Assembly: GCF_014644555.1 (NCBI RefSeq)
Contig: NZ_BMKX01000013.1
Coordinates: 31,893-95,892, forward strand
Source: Glutamicibacter ardleyensis
Lineage (GTDB): Bacteria > Actinomycetota > Actinomycetes > Actinomycetales > Micrococcaceae
Length of the DNA: 64,000 nt
Direction: 5' to 3'
Shown: one piece after another, positions 55,448 to 63,788 of the stretch
Position numbering within the stretch: position 1 is the first letter of the stretch
Layout of the letters: every line of letters starts with the position of its first letter
The notes under the pieces: model-generated
What the model was told of the DNA's origin: nothing
Database searches by the model: none
Seen by the model: the letters and a program-made list of their open reading frames with translations, nothing else
Translations under genes and position numbers: made by a program

Positions 55448-57166
55448 GTGACCGAATCCATCGGTTTCGCCATTCATTCAACAGCGTTGTCGCGCCAGGC
55501 ATCGCGGAAGAGGGCCGCTGTGCGTTTGACTAACATCCGCGTCGAGAACTATGCACGTTTAGGTGATTTAAAACTCTCAGTTCGGGGCCACCTAGTCATT
55601 GTCGGCGCTAATGACGTCGGAAAGACTTCCCTCCTGCGGCTCCTCAATCTCCTTTTGGGAAGTACCGCGCAGCTTTACCAGAATCTTTCTAACGACGACC
55701 TGCAGCAGCCGGACAGGCCACTCATTGTCTCCGCCACCTTCAGCTCCTTCACGGATGCCGAGCGTATTCTTTTTCACCGGGAGATTGACATCGATCCCGT
55801 CGACCGCTCAGAGTCACTCGATGTTCGACTCGAAGTCCAGATCGATCCGGAAGACATCGAGTCTGTCCTCATCTCAAGATGGTGCCCGGGGCGTGGCGAG
55901 GTGAGATCTCCTACCAGAGAACAGATCGTAGCGTTCGGATGGCGCTACCTTCCCGCCGTGCGGTCCTCGTCAGTCAATAATCTCGATGGTCGTGATGGTG
56001 CCGTCCAGATACTTCTACGCGCAGTCGAGTCCGAGCTCGGTGATGAAAAAGCTACTTTCAGCACGTTACTTGAGTCATTCAATGACAAACTTAGCGACAG
56101 TTCCGCCCTCACCCAGCTGAGAAAGGGCATGGCACAACACCTCTCGAGTTCGATGCCGAAAGAAGTAGAAACAGATCAACTGTCGATCCGTACCTCCGCA
56201 GACCCCAGCAAATCAGTTCTCGAGAACGTGTCCATGTACTTCAAACGAGAAGGAGAATTTGCACCGCTATCGGAACAATCCGATGGCATCCGTCAGCTGA
56301 TATCAATGACACTATTTGATCTCGCCCAGGGTGCAGCGAATGTAATCGCGATTGACGAGCCTGAACTACATCTGCATCCGTCCAGCCAACGTACTGTAGC
56401 TGAGCTGCTTACCAAACAGGTGAACCAAAAAATCCTGGTTACACACTCGCCTTATATCGTGCAAAAGTTTGATCCTGCACAAGTGGTTGCCGTCAGCCCG
56501 GACGGCGCGTGCCATCAAATCGATCCGACGACGTTTTCCATTGAAGAGCGTACACAAGCTCACTGGTGGTCGCCACGCATGCTGGAAGCTCTCACGGCGC
56601 GCTTTGCAATTGTTGTAGAGGGCATAGCTGACCGCCTGATCGTTGAGGCAGCCGCCCAAGCACGCGGAATATCACTAGATCGGATCGGTGCGATGGTCTT
56701 TGAACTAGGGGGCGCGGAGAACTTCCCTACGGTCTACAAGTTGCTCGGTCCGCACGGCTTCAACGTTCACGTGCTAGGCCTGGTCGACGAGGCCGAAAGC
56801 CCCCGCTGGGTCGGGGCTGTCGGTGGCAGACCCAAGAATGTCATTGGCACCACCGTCTTCATCTCCAAGGTTGATCTCGAAGACGAATACTGTCGCTCAC
56901 TGGGCGCAGATCGGGTCTCTGAAATGCTCATCGATGCACACGTCGCGGATCAGTCAGCGATTCTCTCTTCGTGCGCAGCGGGCAGTATTCCCGAGGTGGA
57001 TATATCAGCTCTGGCCAAGTTTTGTCGCTCGAGTTCGAAATCAGGAAATCGGAAAGTGCCTGCTGCTCTGGCCGTTTCAAAGTTGCTCACTGCCGATGAA
57101 GCCTTGAAGCTCGAGAGCGTAGCAGCACTTCTTACCCGACTCGAAACAGTCGCGAGCGAATCATGA
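55448..57166 (+). CDS. gajA: Gabija GajA-like OLD-family nuclease
   Basis: The 572-residue protein has an ABC-type ATPase domain with Walker A GANDVGKT at residues 53-60 and Walker B AIDEPELHLHP, followed by a TOPRIM domain with FAIVVEGIADRL (glutamate) and HVLGLVDEAES (aspartate). This ATPase-TOPRIM order defines OLD nucleases, and GajA is the DNA-nicking one of Gabija. The next gene overlaps by 4 bases (ATGA) and encodes a UvrD-like helicase, as Gabija requires. The start is a GTG at 55448 without a clear ribosome site; a GTG 24 codons later (VRLTNIRVENYARL) is an alternative closer to the usual start. Confidence 0.88.
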   Translation: MTESIGFAIHSTALSRQASRKRAAVRLTNIRVENYARLGDLKLSVRGHLVIVGANDVGKTSLLRLLNLLLGSTAQLYQNLSNDDLQQPDRPLIVSATFSSFTDAERILFHREIDIDPVDRSESLDVRLEVQIDPEDIESVLISRWCPGRGEVRSPTREQIVAFGWRYLPAVRSSSVNNLDGRDGAVQILLRAVESELGDEKATFSTLLESFNDKLSDSSALTQLRKGMAQHLSSSMPKEVETDQLSIRTSADPSKSVLENVSMYFKREGEFAPLSEQSDGIRQLISMTLFDLAQGAANVIAIDEPELHLHPSSQRTVAELLTKQVNQKILVTHSPYIVQKFDPAQVVAVSPDGACHQIDPTTFSIEERTQAHWWSPRMLEALTARFAIVVEGIADRLIVEAAAQARGISLDRIGAMVFELGGAENFPTVYKLLGPHGFNVHVLGLVDEAESPRWVGAVGGRPKNVIGTTVFISKVDLEDEYCRSLGADRVSEMLIDAHVADQSAILSSCAAGSIPEVDISALAKFCRSSSKSGNRKVPAALAVSKLLTADEALKLESVAALLTRLETVASES

Positions 57167-58830
57167 TAGAAATTCCCGACTATGGCGAAGCCGTGAAATA
57201 TGACGCACAGAACCTTCTGGTCATCGCCCCGCCCGGTTGCGGTAAGACAGAGTTGCTTGCTCGACGGGCAGCGCTATTGATCCCCAGACTTAGCCCGAAC
57301 CAGAAAATTCTTGCCCTGACTTTCTCGAACAAAGCCAAGTCCAACCTCACTGGTCGGCTTGTTAGTGTTCTTGGAGTTGAACGCACTCGAAAATATGTCA
57401 GTATTCACAATTTCCATGGCCACGCAGCGGAGATCGTCAGGGCACATGGAAGAACGCTCGGCATTGATCCGCAATTTAATATGCCAGATAAGCGAACACA
57501 ATCCGACGCAATCGCCCCCTTGCTCGACGGGCTTTCAGAGAATGTTGCTGGTGATCTAAACAGACGAATCGAAGAAGACCTCCGTAATGCAAAGCAGCGC
57601 CCTAATAGCGACTGCCAAGTACTTGAAGCCCTTGCCGCCCATGGAATTACCCAGTCGGCCGAGATAGAGTCGGCGCGGCAAGAATCAGGGACGATCTACT
57701 ACGATGATCTACTCAGACATGCCCAGAGGCTGATCCGTGTGCCGGAAATTGCGTCGCTTTATCGCAAGCACTACGGCGCCATGTTGGTGGATGAATTTCA
57801 AGATCTCTCTCCACAGCAACTTGATCTGGCAATTCGCAGTTGCGAGCAAAGTCGCACTTTCGTGGGGGACCCGCTCCAAGGCATCTATAGCTGGACAGGT
57901 GCCCGACCAATCGATGTGGAGAGACGACTGCGCAAGATCTGTGGCGAGCCTGTCGATCTCGGTGTCTCCTATCGATCTTCACCCAGAGTCCTCGGACTGC
58001 TGAACTTGGTCTCTGTCGGGCTTGGTGGTCAGGCTCTCCAACCGAAAGATCCCAACGCCTGGTTCGAAGAAGGCATTACTGTCGGAGCTAAATTCTCAAC
58101 GGGGGCAGAAGAAGCCGCGTTCATTGAACGGGCGTCGGGTCACATTCTTAAGAAGCAACCCAGCGCCACAATTGGAATCATCTGTCGAGCAGCCTGGCGA
58201 CGTAAACCTATTGACGCCGTATTTGCGGAGTCCTCACTGCCCAGCACACGGTGGGACCTCGCTGTCGATGATGCGGGCATCATCGAACTCATCAATGACG
58301 CTACGACGCGGCTTGGCGGAAACCCAGACCTTGCTGTCCTTAAGACCGAAGTACTCGCCCGGATAGATGCCACTGACTTGGACACTGCTGCTGACGTGGC
58401 GGAGGCTTTGGATCATCTCGAAAAACTGGCCACTGATGCCGGATCAATTCAGGCTGCTCTTATGCAATTTCGCATCCTCGATCAAGGCGACACCGCCATC
58501 CGACCGGGCGTTCATCTGCTCAATGCACACACTGGGAAAGGGCAACAATTTGATTGGGTTTTCATCCCCGGTTTCGAACAAGGCCATGTGCCCAGCTTCT
58601 TGGCGAAAAAACAATCCGAGATCGCAGAAGAACACCGCGTCCTCCTGGTGATGCTCTCCCGAGCTAGACACGGCGTAATACTCAGTCGAGCAGATTCACT
58701 GATCTCGAAGAAGGGTCAACCATACTCGACGAGAGTAAGTACCTGGGCTAACGAATTAAGAATCGGGCTAATTACTGATCAAGTCGGATTGCTCGAACAT
58801 GTCGCTAGGATGCCGGAACAATCAAGTTGA
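57163..58830 (+). CDS. gajB: Gabija GajB-like UvrD/Rep helicase
   Basis: The 555-residue superfamily 1 helicase shows motif I APPGCGKT (22-29), Ia LALTFSNKAKSNL, II MLVDEFQDLSPQQ, III VGDPLQGIYSWTGA, IV-like SYRSSPRV, V NAHTGKGQQFDWVFIPGF and VI LLVMLSRARHG. It is shorter than UvrD (about 720), as GajB usually is. In Gabija it senses DNA ends or single strands and activates the GajA nuclease. It overlaps gajA by 4 bases. An AlbA-domain gene converges on it from the right. Confidence 0.9.
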   Translation: MIEIPDYGEAVKYDAQNLLVIAPPGCGKTELLARRAALLIPRLSPNQKILALTFSNKAKSNLTGRLVSVLGVERTRKYVSIHNFHGHAAEIVRAHGRTLGIDPQFNMPDKRTQSDAIAPLLDGLSENVAGDLNRRIEEDLRNAKQRPNSDCQVLEALAAHGITQSAEIESARQESGTIYYDDLLRHAQRLIRVPEIASLYRKHYGAMLVDEFQDLSPQQLDLAIRSCEQSRTFVGDPLQGIYSWTGARPIDVERRLRKICGEPVDLGVSYRSSPRVLGLLNLVSVGLGGQALQPKDPNAWFEEGITVGAKFSTGAEEAAFIERASGHILKKQPSATIGIICRAAWRRKPIDAVFAESSLPSTRWDLAVDDAGIIELINDATTRLGGNPDLAVLKTEVLARIDATDLDTAADVAEALDHLEKLATDAGSIQAALMQFRILDQGDTAIRPGVHLLNAHTGKGQQFDWVFIPGFEQGHVPSFLAKKQSEIAEEHRVLLVMLSRARHGVILSRADSLISKKGQPYSTRVSTWANELRIGLITDQVGLLEHVARMPEQSS

Positions 58831-58899
58831 GAATATTTACTGTCACGTAACCTAGGTGTCTCGAATCCCATGTGAGTTGCAATGTGCACCAATCCATAA

Positions 58900-60207
58900 T
58901 TAGTAATCTTCATTCATTCTAATTTCATGTTCTAGCTGGCCTGCGGTGACTTGAACCCAGGACCCGATTTGCATCATTAAATCCGTGACGAATTCAGCTG
59001 CGCTTTCTAGGAGTTGTTCTCTCCCATAGCGAGTGACCATCACAGCCTGAACAGGTTCGTGGTTTTTCACTCGGTGCCGTTCGTCAAAGGGCTGGTAATG
59101 ATTTGGAAGTGACGGATCTGGATGGCGGAAAATTTCCGTGTGTGGCTCTACACCGGCTTTCACCATGTAGTCACTAGAGATTGAACCTGAATCGACTGAC
59201 TGGAGTATTAAAGCAATAATATCTTTCGCCATGGCCAAGAGATCATCTACAGGCACCTGCCCGACTTCTCTGATGTTTTGTCCGAACACCCCGTCGCGCG
59301 TGAAAGCGAGGGCAAAAGAACCATTTCCATGAAGTTCAATGCGAGCTTGTATCTTACCCGGTCCGCTAGTGCGAGAAGAAGCAAAAATAAATTTCCGCAG
59401 ACCAACCCGAGTATCATTTTCCAGTAATTCGGACAGAGGTGAGAAACCTTTTTGCTTGAAATATTGATGACTGGCATGGAGGAAACGTCTGGCGCTTATT
59501 GCGTTTAGCCTGCGTTCATCTAGTCGCGGTTGTAAGGGGACCGCGACGCCTATGATCCACGTAGGTCCGATACCTGGATTAGTGCCCCCAACGCTCTTGA
59601 CCGTGTCAGAATAGATCTTCGCAAAGTCTTGTTCTTGACGTTGGCGACGCTGTTCTCTTTGCCTATAGGCGTCCGCCAACTGTCGTTCTGCCATTCGTCT
59701 GGTGTTCGACCCATCTCGCCATGGCGCTTGAAACCACTCATGATTTCCCTTTTGGTACAGCAAGTGCGGGCTATCAGCGCTTGGGGAAATTAACGCGACG
59801 AGCACCCCTTCATCGGAATTTCCCTCAGCAGTAAGGAACATCAGGTCTAAACCGGTGACAGGAGGATAAATTAGGTTGTTGGCTACTTGGCGTATATTCC
59901 TGAGATCGGTTTCACCGAATGATTTGAATGTTTTAATAAGTCCAGCCGCAGAGGTATCACCGTCCTGTTCTTGCACGCCATAGACAATCATCCCCCCACC
60001 TGAATTGGCCAGTGCTGCAATGTCTTTGGCGAGTTCGATTCCTTGTGCTTGACGACCCGCAGCATCTGTCGCTGTAAGAGGTGGTACAGATTTCCAATCA
60101 AGATTTGAGTTTTCTTCAATGCCTTCGTCAACCGCGCGTTGAATCAGCGAAAAATCTAGTGTGCTTCCAATATCGCCAAGTGCGGCATGTAGGGGTGTCC
60201 AAGGCAT
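58900..60207 (-). CDS. AlbA_2/Schlafen-domain protein
   Basis: The 435-residue protein has the AlbA_2 (Schlafen-like) signature near residues 35-80: an ESSNLDWK-like ENSNLDWKSV followed by AKDIAALANSGGGMIVYGV. The rest, including a charged helical stretch near 165-195 (RQREQRRQRQEQDFAKIY), has no motif I recognise. AlbA_2 domains occur in nucleic-acid-linked regulators and, in Schlafen-type proteins, in RNA nucleases. Placed next to Gabija and a resolvase, a defence role is possible but unproven. It converges on gajB with 69 bases between stops. Confidence 0.8.
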   Translation of the reverse strand: MPWTPLHAALGDIGSTLDFSLIQRAVDEGIEENSNLDWKSVPPLTATDAAGRQAQGIELAKDIAALANSGGGMIVYGVQEQDGDTSAAGLIKTFKSFGETDLRNIRQVANNLIYPPVTGLDLMFLTAEGNSDEGVLVALISPSADSPHLLYQKGNHEWFQAPWRDGSNTRRMAERQLADAYRQREQRRQRQEQDFAKIYSDTVKSVGGTNPGIGPTWIIGVAVPLQPRLDERRLNAISARRFLHASHQYFKQKGFSPLSELLENDTRVGLRKFIFASSRTSGPGKIQARIELHGNGSFALAFTRDGVFGQNIREVGQVPVDDLLAMAKDIIALILQSVDSGSISSDYMVKAGVEPHTEIFRHPDPSLPNHYQPFDERHRVKNHEPVQAVMVTRYGREQLLESAAEFVTDLMMQIGSWVQVTAGQLEHEIRMNEDY

Positions 60208-60342
60208 ATTCTCAGCTTAACCCGTATAGAACGAAGTGATCCTTATAGATTTATATTGAGCAGTCTAAACCGTGAGTTCGGTGTTAAGCCTGAGCAACCT
60301 CGAGTAAATCGTCCGACAGTTACGTGTGTACGAGTTCGTTCT

Positions 60343-60909
60343 TTATTTTTTGCTTTGTTTGTTCAACGCGCGGTAAACGGTGCTACGGCTGACGCCAAGA
60401 ACCTCACCAATTTGAGTCACTGTCATATCTCGTTGCTCATAGAGCCTTTTGGCAGTGCGCAGTTTATCGGGGGATAGAGATGCTGGGCGGCCTCCAGTGC
60501 GGCCGCGGGCACGAGCTGCTTGTAGCCCGGCATTGGTGCGTTCGCGAATGAGGTCGCGTTCGAACTCAGCGAGGGACGCGAAGATGTTGAACACGAGCCG
60601 TCCACCGGAGGAACTGGTATCAATGCTCTCCTGCAGGGATTTGAATTCGATCCCTCGTTGCTGCAACGCGTCCATATGGTTAATCAGATGCCTGATTGAG
60701 CGTCCGAGACGGTCCAGGCGCCAGACCACCAGAGTGTCGCCGGGTCGGACCTGGTCCAGGAGCTTATCGAGCTCGGGGCGTGACTCGAGCGCGCCGGATG
60801 CGGTGTCGGTGAAGATCCGATAGCAGCCTGCTGCACTGAGTGCATCGAGTTGAAGTTGTGCGTCTTGATCCGTGGTGGAGATTCTGGCGTATGCGAGGAG
60901 ATGTCCCAT
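60343..60909 (-). CDS. Serine resolvase
   Basis: The 188-residue protein has YARISTTDQDAQLQLDAL, VVWRLDRLGRSIRHLI, ASLAEFERDLIRERTNAGL and a helix-turn-helix (VTQIGEVLGVSRSTVYRAL). It differs from the other resolvases in the window, so it represents another element. Its upstream region up to 61080 has several dyads consistent with a res site. A toxin-antitoxin pair lies divergently beyond that site. Confidence 0.93.
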   Translation of the reverse strand: MGHLLAYARISTTDQDAQLQLDALSAAGCYRIFTDTASGALESRPELDKLLDQVRPGDTLVVWRLDRLGRSIRHLINHMDALQQRGIEFKSLQESIDTSSSGGRLVFNIFASLAEFERDLIRERTNAGLQAARARGRTGGRPASLSPDKLRTAKRLYEQRDMTVTQIGEVLGVSRSTVYRALNKQSKK

Positions 60910-60937
60910 GACTCTAAATGTATCAATACTCGTGAAA

Positions 60938-61073
60938 TGTCAGATATTTCGACGCATAGTTTCTGACACTGTGTTTTGCGATGAAAAGACCTGTAAAATC
61001 TGTTGAATTTTCAACTGCTGGGAAAATTTTGCGAAGTTGAATTTCGAGTGTGTCAAAAACGACCGTTTTTGAC
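60938..61073. promoter_or_regulatory. res-like region with dyads
   Basis: TGTCAG and CTGACA enclose 60938-60968. A perfect 10-bp palindrome GTCAAAAACG/CGTTTTTGAC lies at 61052-61073. Its core AAACGACCGT matches that in the twin-resolvase sites. Between lie AT-rich half-sites. Confidence 0.55.
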
Positions 61074-61150
61074 CCACGTAGTCTGCGCTCGAGATTTCGA
61101 TTAAAAATATCCACTATGTATATTGTGTACACAAGTGGTATTGTGGTTGC

Positions 61151-61414
61151 ATGAACTCGATTACCTCCTCTGTCACGATTCGCGCTCTTCGCGATGGTCT
61201 CGCTGATGCAGTTAGCCGTGCTAGCTATGGGCATGAGCGTGTGCAGATCACGAAGAATGGAAAGCCTGCTGCAGTCCTCATCGGACCTGAAGACTTTGAG
61301 CTATTGGAGCAGCTGGAGATGCTCCGGGACGTCGCCGATTATCGAGCAGCAAAGTGGGTCGATGACGGTGAGCGTATTAGCCTCAGTGAACTGCGCGCTG
61401 AGCTCGACGCGTGA
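61151..61414 (+). CDS. Phd/YefM-type antitoxin
   Basis: The 87-residue protein has the Phd/YefM fold: IRALRDGLADAVSRA, HERVQITKNGKPAAVLIGPEDF, then a helical C-terminal part that should wrap the toxin. The toxin gene starts with a GTG that overlaps its stop by 4 bases. It would bind its own promoter, in the 75 bases between the resolvase dyads and its ATG. Confidence 0.92.
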   Translation: MNSITSSVTIRALRDGLADAVSRASYGHERVQITKNGKPAAVLIGPEDFELLEQLEMLRDVADYRAAKWVDDGERISLSELRAELDA

Positions 61415-61671
61415 GTTCTTACCGCGTCGAATTTACCACCGCAGCCGCTAAAGATCTGAAGAAGCTAGACCCGGGCGTACGGCGGCGCATTTTGTCTGGT
61501 ATTGCTGATCTGGCGAGGGACCCTCGTCCTAGGGGATGCAAGAAACTGGTAGGTGAAACCAACGCGTGGCGGATTCGGATTGGTGATTACCGCGTACTCT
61601 ATGAGGTGATTGACGACGTTCTCGTGGTGACGGTAGTGCGAGTGGCTCATCGTCGCGAAGTCTCCAAGTAG
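61411..61671 (+). CDS. relE: RelE/ParE-superfamily toxin
   Basis: The 86-residue protein reads YRVEFTTAAAKDLKKLDPGV, RGCKKLVGETNAWRIRIGDY and RVLYEVIDDVLVVTVVRVAHR, the RelE pattern with basic residues and the late R-V-x-H-R-x-x-V motif. RelE toxins cut mRNA in the ribosome. It starts at GTG, overlapping the antitoxin stop. The pair probably stabilises the replicon. Confidence 0.93.
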   Translation: MSSYRVEFTTAAAKDLKKLDPGVRRRILSGIADLARDPRPRGCKKLVGETNAWRIRIGDYRVLYEVIDDVLVVTVVRVAHRREVSK

Positions 61672-62451
61672 CCGTAGTCTGAATTTACAGCTAGCGCGTC
61701 TGTCGTGCAGTAGTGAGTGTGCCCAAAATGAGCGTCATTGACACTTTGTCTGATTTTGTTTTGTAGTCCGAGCTTCTCGATTTTGTATCACTAGTTGTAC
61801 CTAACCAATCATCCAGATGATGTCTGGACAATTGGCCAGGAGCCACCGTGCCTCTTTTCTCCACAAGCTCAGCGATCAAGGACTACGCGAACATCATACG
61901 ATTATCTGCTACTGGAACGTCTGCGTCCTGTAATTAGTACGTCGTGTGAATCATGTTTGCATGATGCCTCTTTTGTTCTAAAAATCAGGCTCTTGGAACA
62001 CCTCCAGTAGTCACCCTCGACCGGTCCATGGTCGTCTGTTTGATGAGGATTTGCCGCGATTCCCGGGATTACAGCGCCTTTTTCTGATCAGGATGCTCTT
62101 AGTTGGGCCAACTCTGATGGATGACATGCTTTCCTGCATTGGCGGCTGCGGGTTTCTTGCCCCGCTAAGGGCATCAGTCTGGTTCCATCTGAAATAAATG
62201 GTGAATCGGCTGGTTTAACGGCTGGCCGATGCTCTCAGCGAGGAGGCCACAGCTGCCACACTGATGTCGAATATCAGCCCGAAAAACGTTGCGAGTAAAG
62301 TACTTCAAGACCTTAGCTATGTAGTCGATGGCTTGTGCCCTCGGACGAGGCTAGTTTAGTAAGTCGGGCGCATCGGGCGCATCGGGCGGAGCGTCTACAT
62401 GCAAATAATTTGTAGCTAGAAATTCTATCTAGTGAGATATACAATGTAGAT
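61672..62451. other. 780-base stretch without a supported gene
   Basis: Nothing coding is convincing. Three tandem 9-base units TCGGGCGCA (last one GGA) lie at 62364-62390, about 60 bases before the PadR gene. Confidence 0.5.
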
Positions 62452-62787
62452 ATGGGAATCAGGCAATGGAGGAATGACTTTGCGAGAAGCGCGCTCCCTT
62501 ATGCAGCGCTAGCCGTAATCTCTAACGAAGATATACATGGCTACGAATTAATAGTGCGGCTCAAGGAGTATGGGTTTGGGCATGTCAAAGGTGGAGTAAT
62601 GTATCCGATCCTTCGTCGCTTTGAAGATGATGGGCTTCTTGAACATTACTGGGATACGACGTCACATGGTCCGGCAAAAAAGATGCTTCGGCTAACAGAT
62701 GAAGGTCGGAATGAGTTGTCAGGCGCGGAGAATGCTTGGCAAGACATATCGCGGAGTTTATCGATGATCAGCAAAAGGGGAAAATGA
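62452..62787 (+). CDS. PadR-family transcriptional regulator
   Basis: The 111-residue protein has the PadR winged helix: LPYAALAVISNEDIHGYELIVRL, GGVMYPILRRFEDDGLLEHYW and KKMLRLTDEGRNEL (quoted in parts). PadR proteins repress membrane-stress or transport genes and often pair with a small membrane protein. The next gene overlaps by 4 bases (ATGA). Confidence 0.93.
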   Translation: MGIRQWRNDFARSALPYAALAVISNEDIHGYELIVRLKEYGFGHVKGGVMYPILRRFEDDGLLEHYWDTTSHGPAKKMLRLTDEGRNELSGAENAWQDISRSLSMISKRGK

Positions 62788-63155
62788 TGCTTGACTATGA
62801 AACGCGTTTGAAAGCAGCTTTGCGATCTTTGGGTGCTTCTCCGGAAGTGGTCCAGGATGCGCTTTTGAGTCTGCAAAGTTATGGCTCGAAGGAGGACCAG
62901 CTCGTTGAAGAATTCGGAGAGCCGGAGGAATACGCCAATGCTTTGATGCCTGATGCAAAAGTTCGTTCCAAGGCTGGTTTCATTATTTCCGGGGTCGTGT
63001 TGGCTGTCCTGATATGGCTAGTCCTTCGTCTGGCCAAGGAAGCTGAGTGGATGGCGTTTGAGCCGTATTGGAACTTTAGTTTGCTATTTAGTCTCGGGGC
63101 TGTGGTCCTCGGTATTGGTATTGAGTTCATCAGATATTTACGCTCAGGCAAGTAA
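62784..63155 (+). CDS. HAAS/DUF1700-like membrane protein
   Basis: The 123-residue protein begins at the ATG overlapping the PadR stop, with AAAAGGGG upstream. A soluble part with LRSLGASPEVVQDALLSLQSY and LVEEFGEPEEYANALM resembles the HAAS domain of DUF1700 proteins. Two membrane segments follow (GFIISGVVLAVLIWLVLRL and FSLLFSLGAVVLGIGIEFI). PadR-HAAS pairs act as membrane-linked signalling units. A terminator ends the operon, facing the secreted-peptide gene. Confidence 0.82.
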   Translation: MMLDYETRLKAALRSLGASPEVVQDALLSLQSYGSKEDQLVEEFGEPEEYANALMPDAKVRSKAGFIISGVVLAVLIWLVLRLAKEAEWMAFEPYWNFSLLFSLGAVVLGIGIEFIRYLRSGK

Positions 63156-63156
63156 C

Positions 63157-63201
63157 AAAGGCTCGACTTCCTGATTTTCTAGGAAGTCGAGCCTTTTGTT
63201 T
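63157..63201. terminator. Strong bidirectional terminator
   Basis: GGCTCGACTTCCT pairs perfectly with AGGAAGTCGAGCC over 13 bp with an 8-base loop; AAA before and TTTTGTTT after make it work both ways between convergent operons. Confidence 0.92.
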
Positions 63202-63206
63202 GATGG

Positions 63207-63692
63207 CTAAAAACCAAATACCCAAAGCAATGCATCATAGAGAGCGTTGCCGCTCAATCCACCTGTCGTCACGTAAAGGACGTTTTTTACGTTCGCTGGT
63301 ACCGAAGTATTCCACCAGTTAACGAATACCGTGCGTCCCTTATTCAGTTGGGACCTGATGGCGTTGTACCATTTGACGTTGGTTCGTTTGAGTACTTGCA
63401 TGCCTGCTTTGACGGCTAGGCGTATCGCGATTGGTACGGCTGCTGGAGCAGCGACGTTGGTCTGGGTGGATGCGTTTCCGGCGACGCTTTTGCGTTCGGT
63501 CGAAGTGAGCTTGCCGGTTGATGCGGTTCCCGACAATGTGGTGCTTTGGGTCGAGGAAACGCTTGTCAGGGTAGTTGCGGATGTGGCGGGTGCGGTTACT
63601 GCTGGTGCTGCTGCGTGTGCTCCGGCTGCACCACCCAAAGTCATTGCACTGACGATCGAAATTGACACCAGCGATTTAGTCATCTTTTTCAT
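63207..63692 (-). CDS. Secreted peptide precursor with tryptophan-bearing C-terminal module, copy 1
   Basis: The 161-residue protein has a Sec signal peptide (cut near AGAHA, residue 27), a Ser/Thr/Ala-rich stretch to about residue 85, and a C-terminal module from about residue 92 (RLAVKAGMQVLKRTNVKWYN ... NWWNTSVPANVKNVLY ... ALYDALLWVFGF). The module is basic and amphipathic, ending in hydrophobic aromatic residues. A nearly identical module is encoded by the next gene upstream. GGGAG precedes the ATG. Small, basic, secreted modules in tandem suggest an antimicrobial or membrane-active peptide. I recognise no family. Confidence 0.75.
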   Translation of the reverse strand: MKKMTKSLVSISIVSAMTLGGAAGAHAAAPAVTAPATSATTLTSVSSTQSTTLSGTASTGKLTSTERKSVAGNASTQTNVAAPAAVPIAIRLAVKAGMQVLKRTNVKWYNAIRSQLNKGRTVFVNWWNTSVPANVKNVLYVTTGGLSGNALYDALLWVFGF

Positions 63693-63788
63693 TGATGGTT
63701 CTCCCTATCTAACTTTGACATAAACGGATCTGATTTGTTTCACCTATGGTGCAAGCCTTTTGGTCTTCAACTTGTAGCTGGAGAGCGC

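Noticed and set aside
62364..62390. Three 9-base tandem repeats considered as an operator or the start of a CRISPR
   Set aside because: Too short and without spacers; left as a local slippage repeat.
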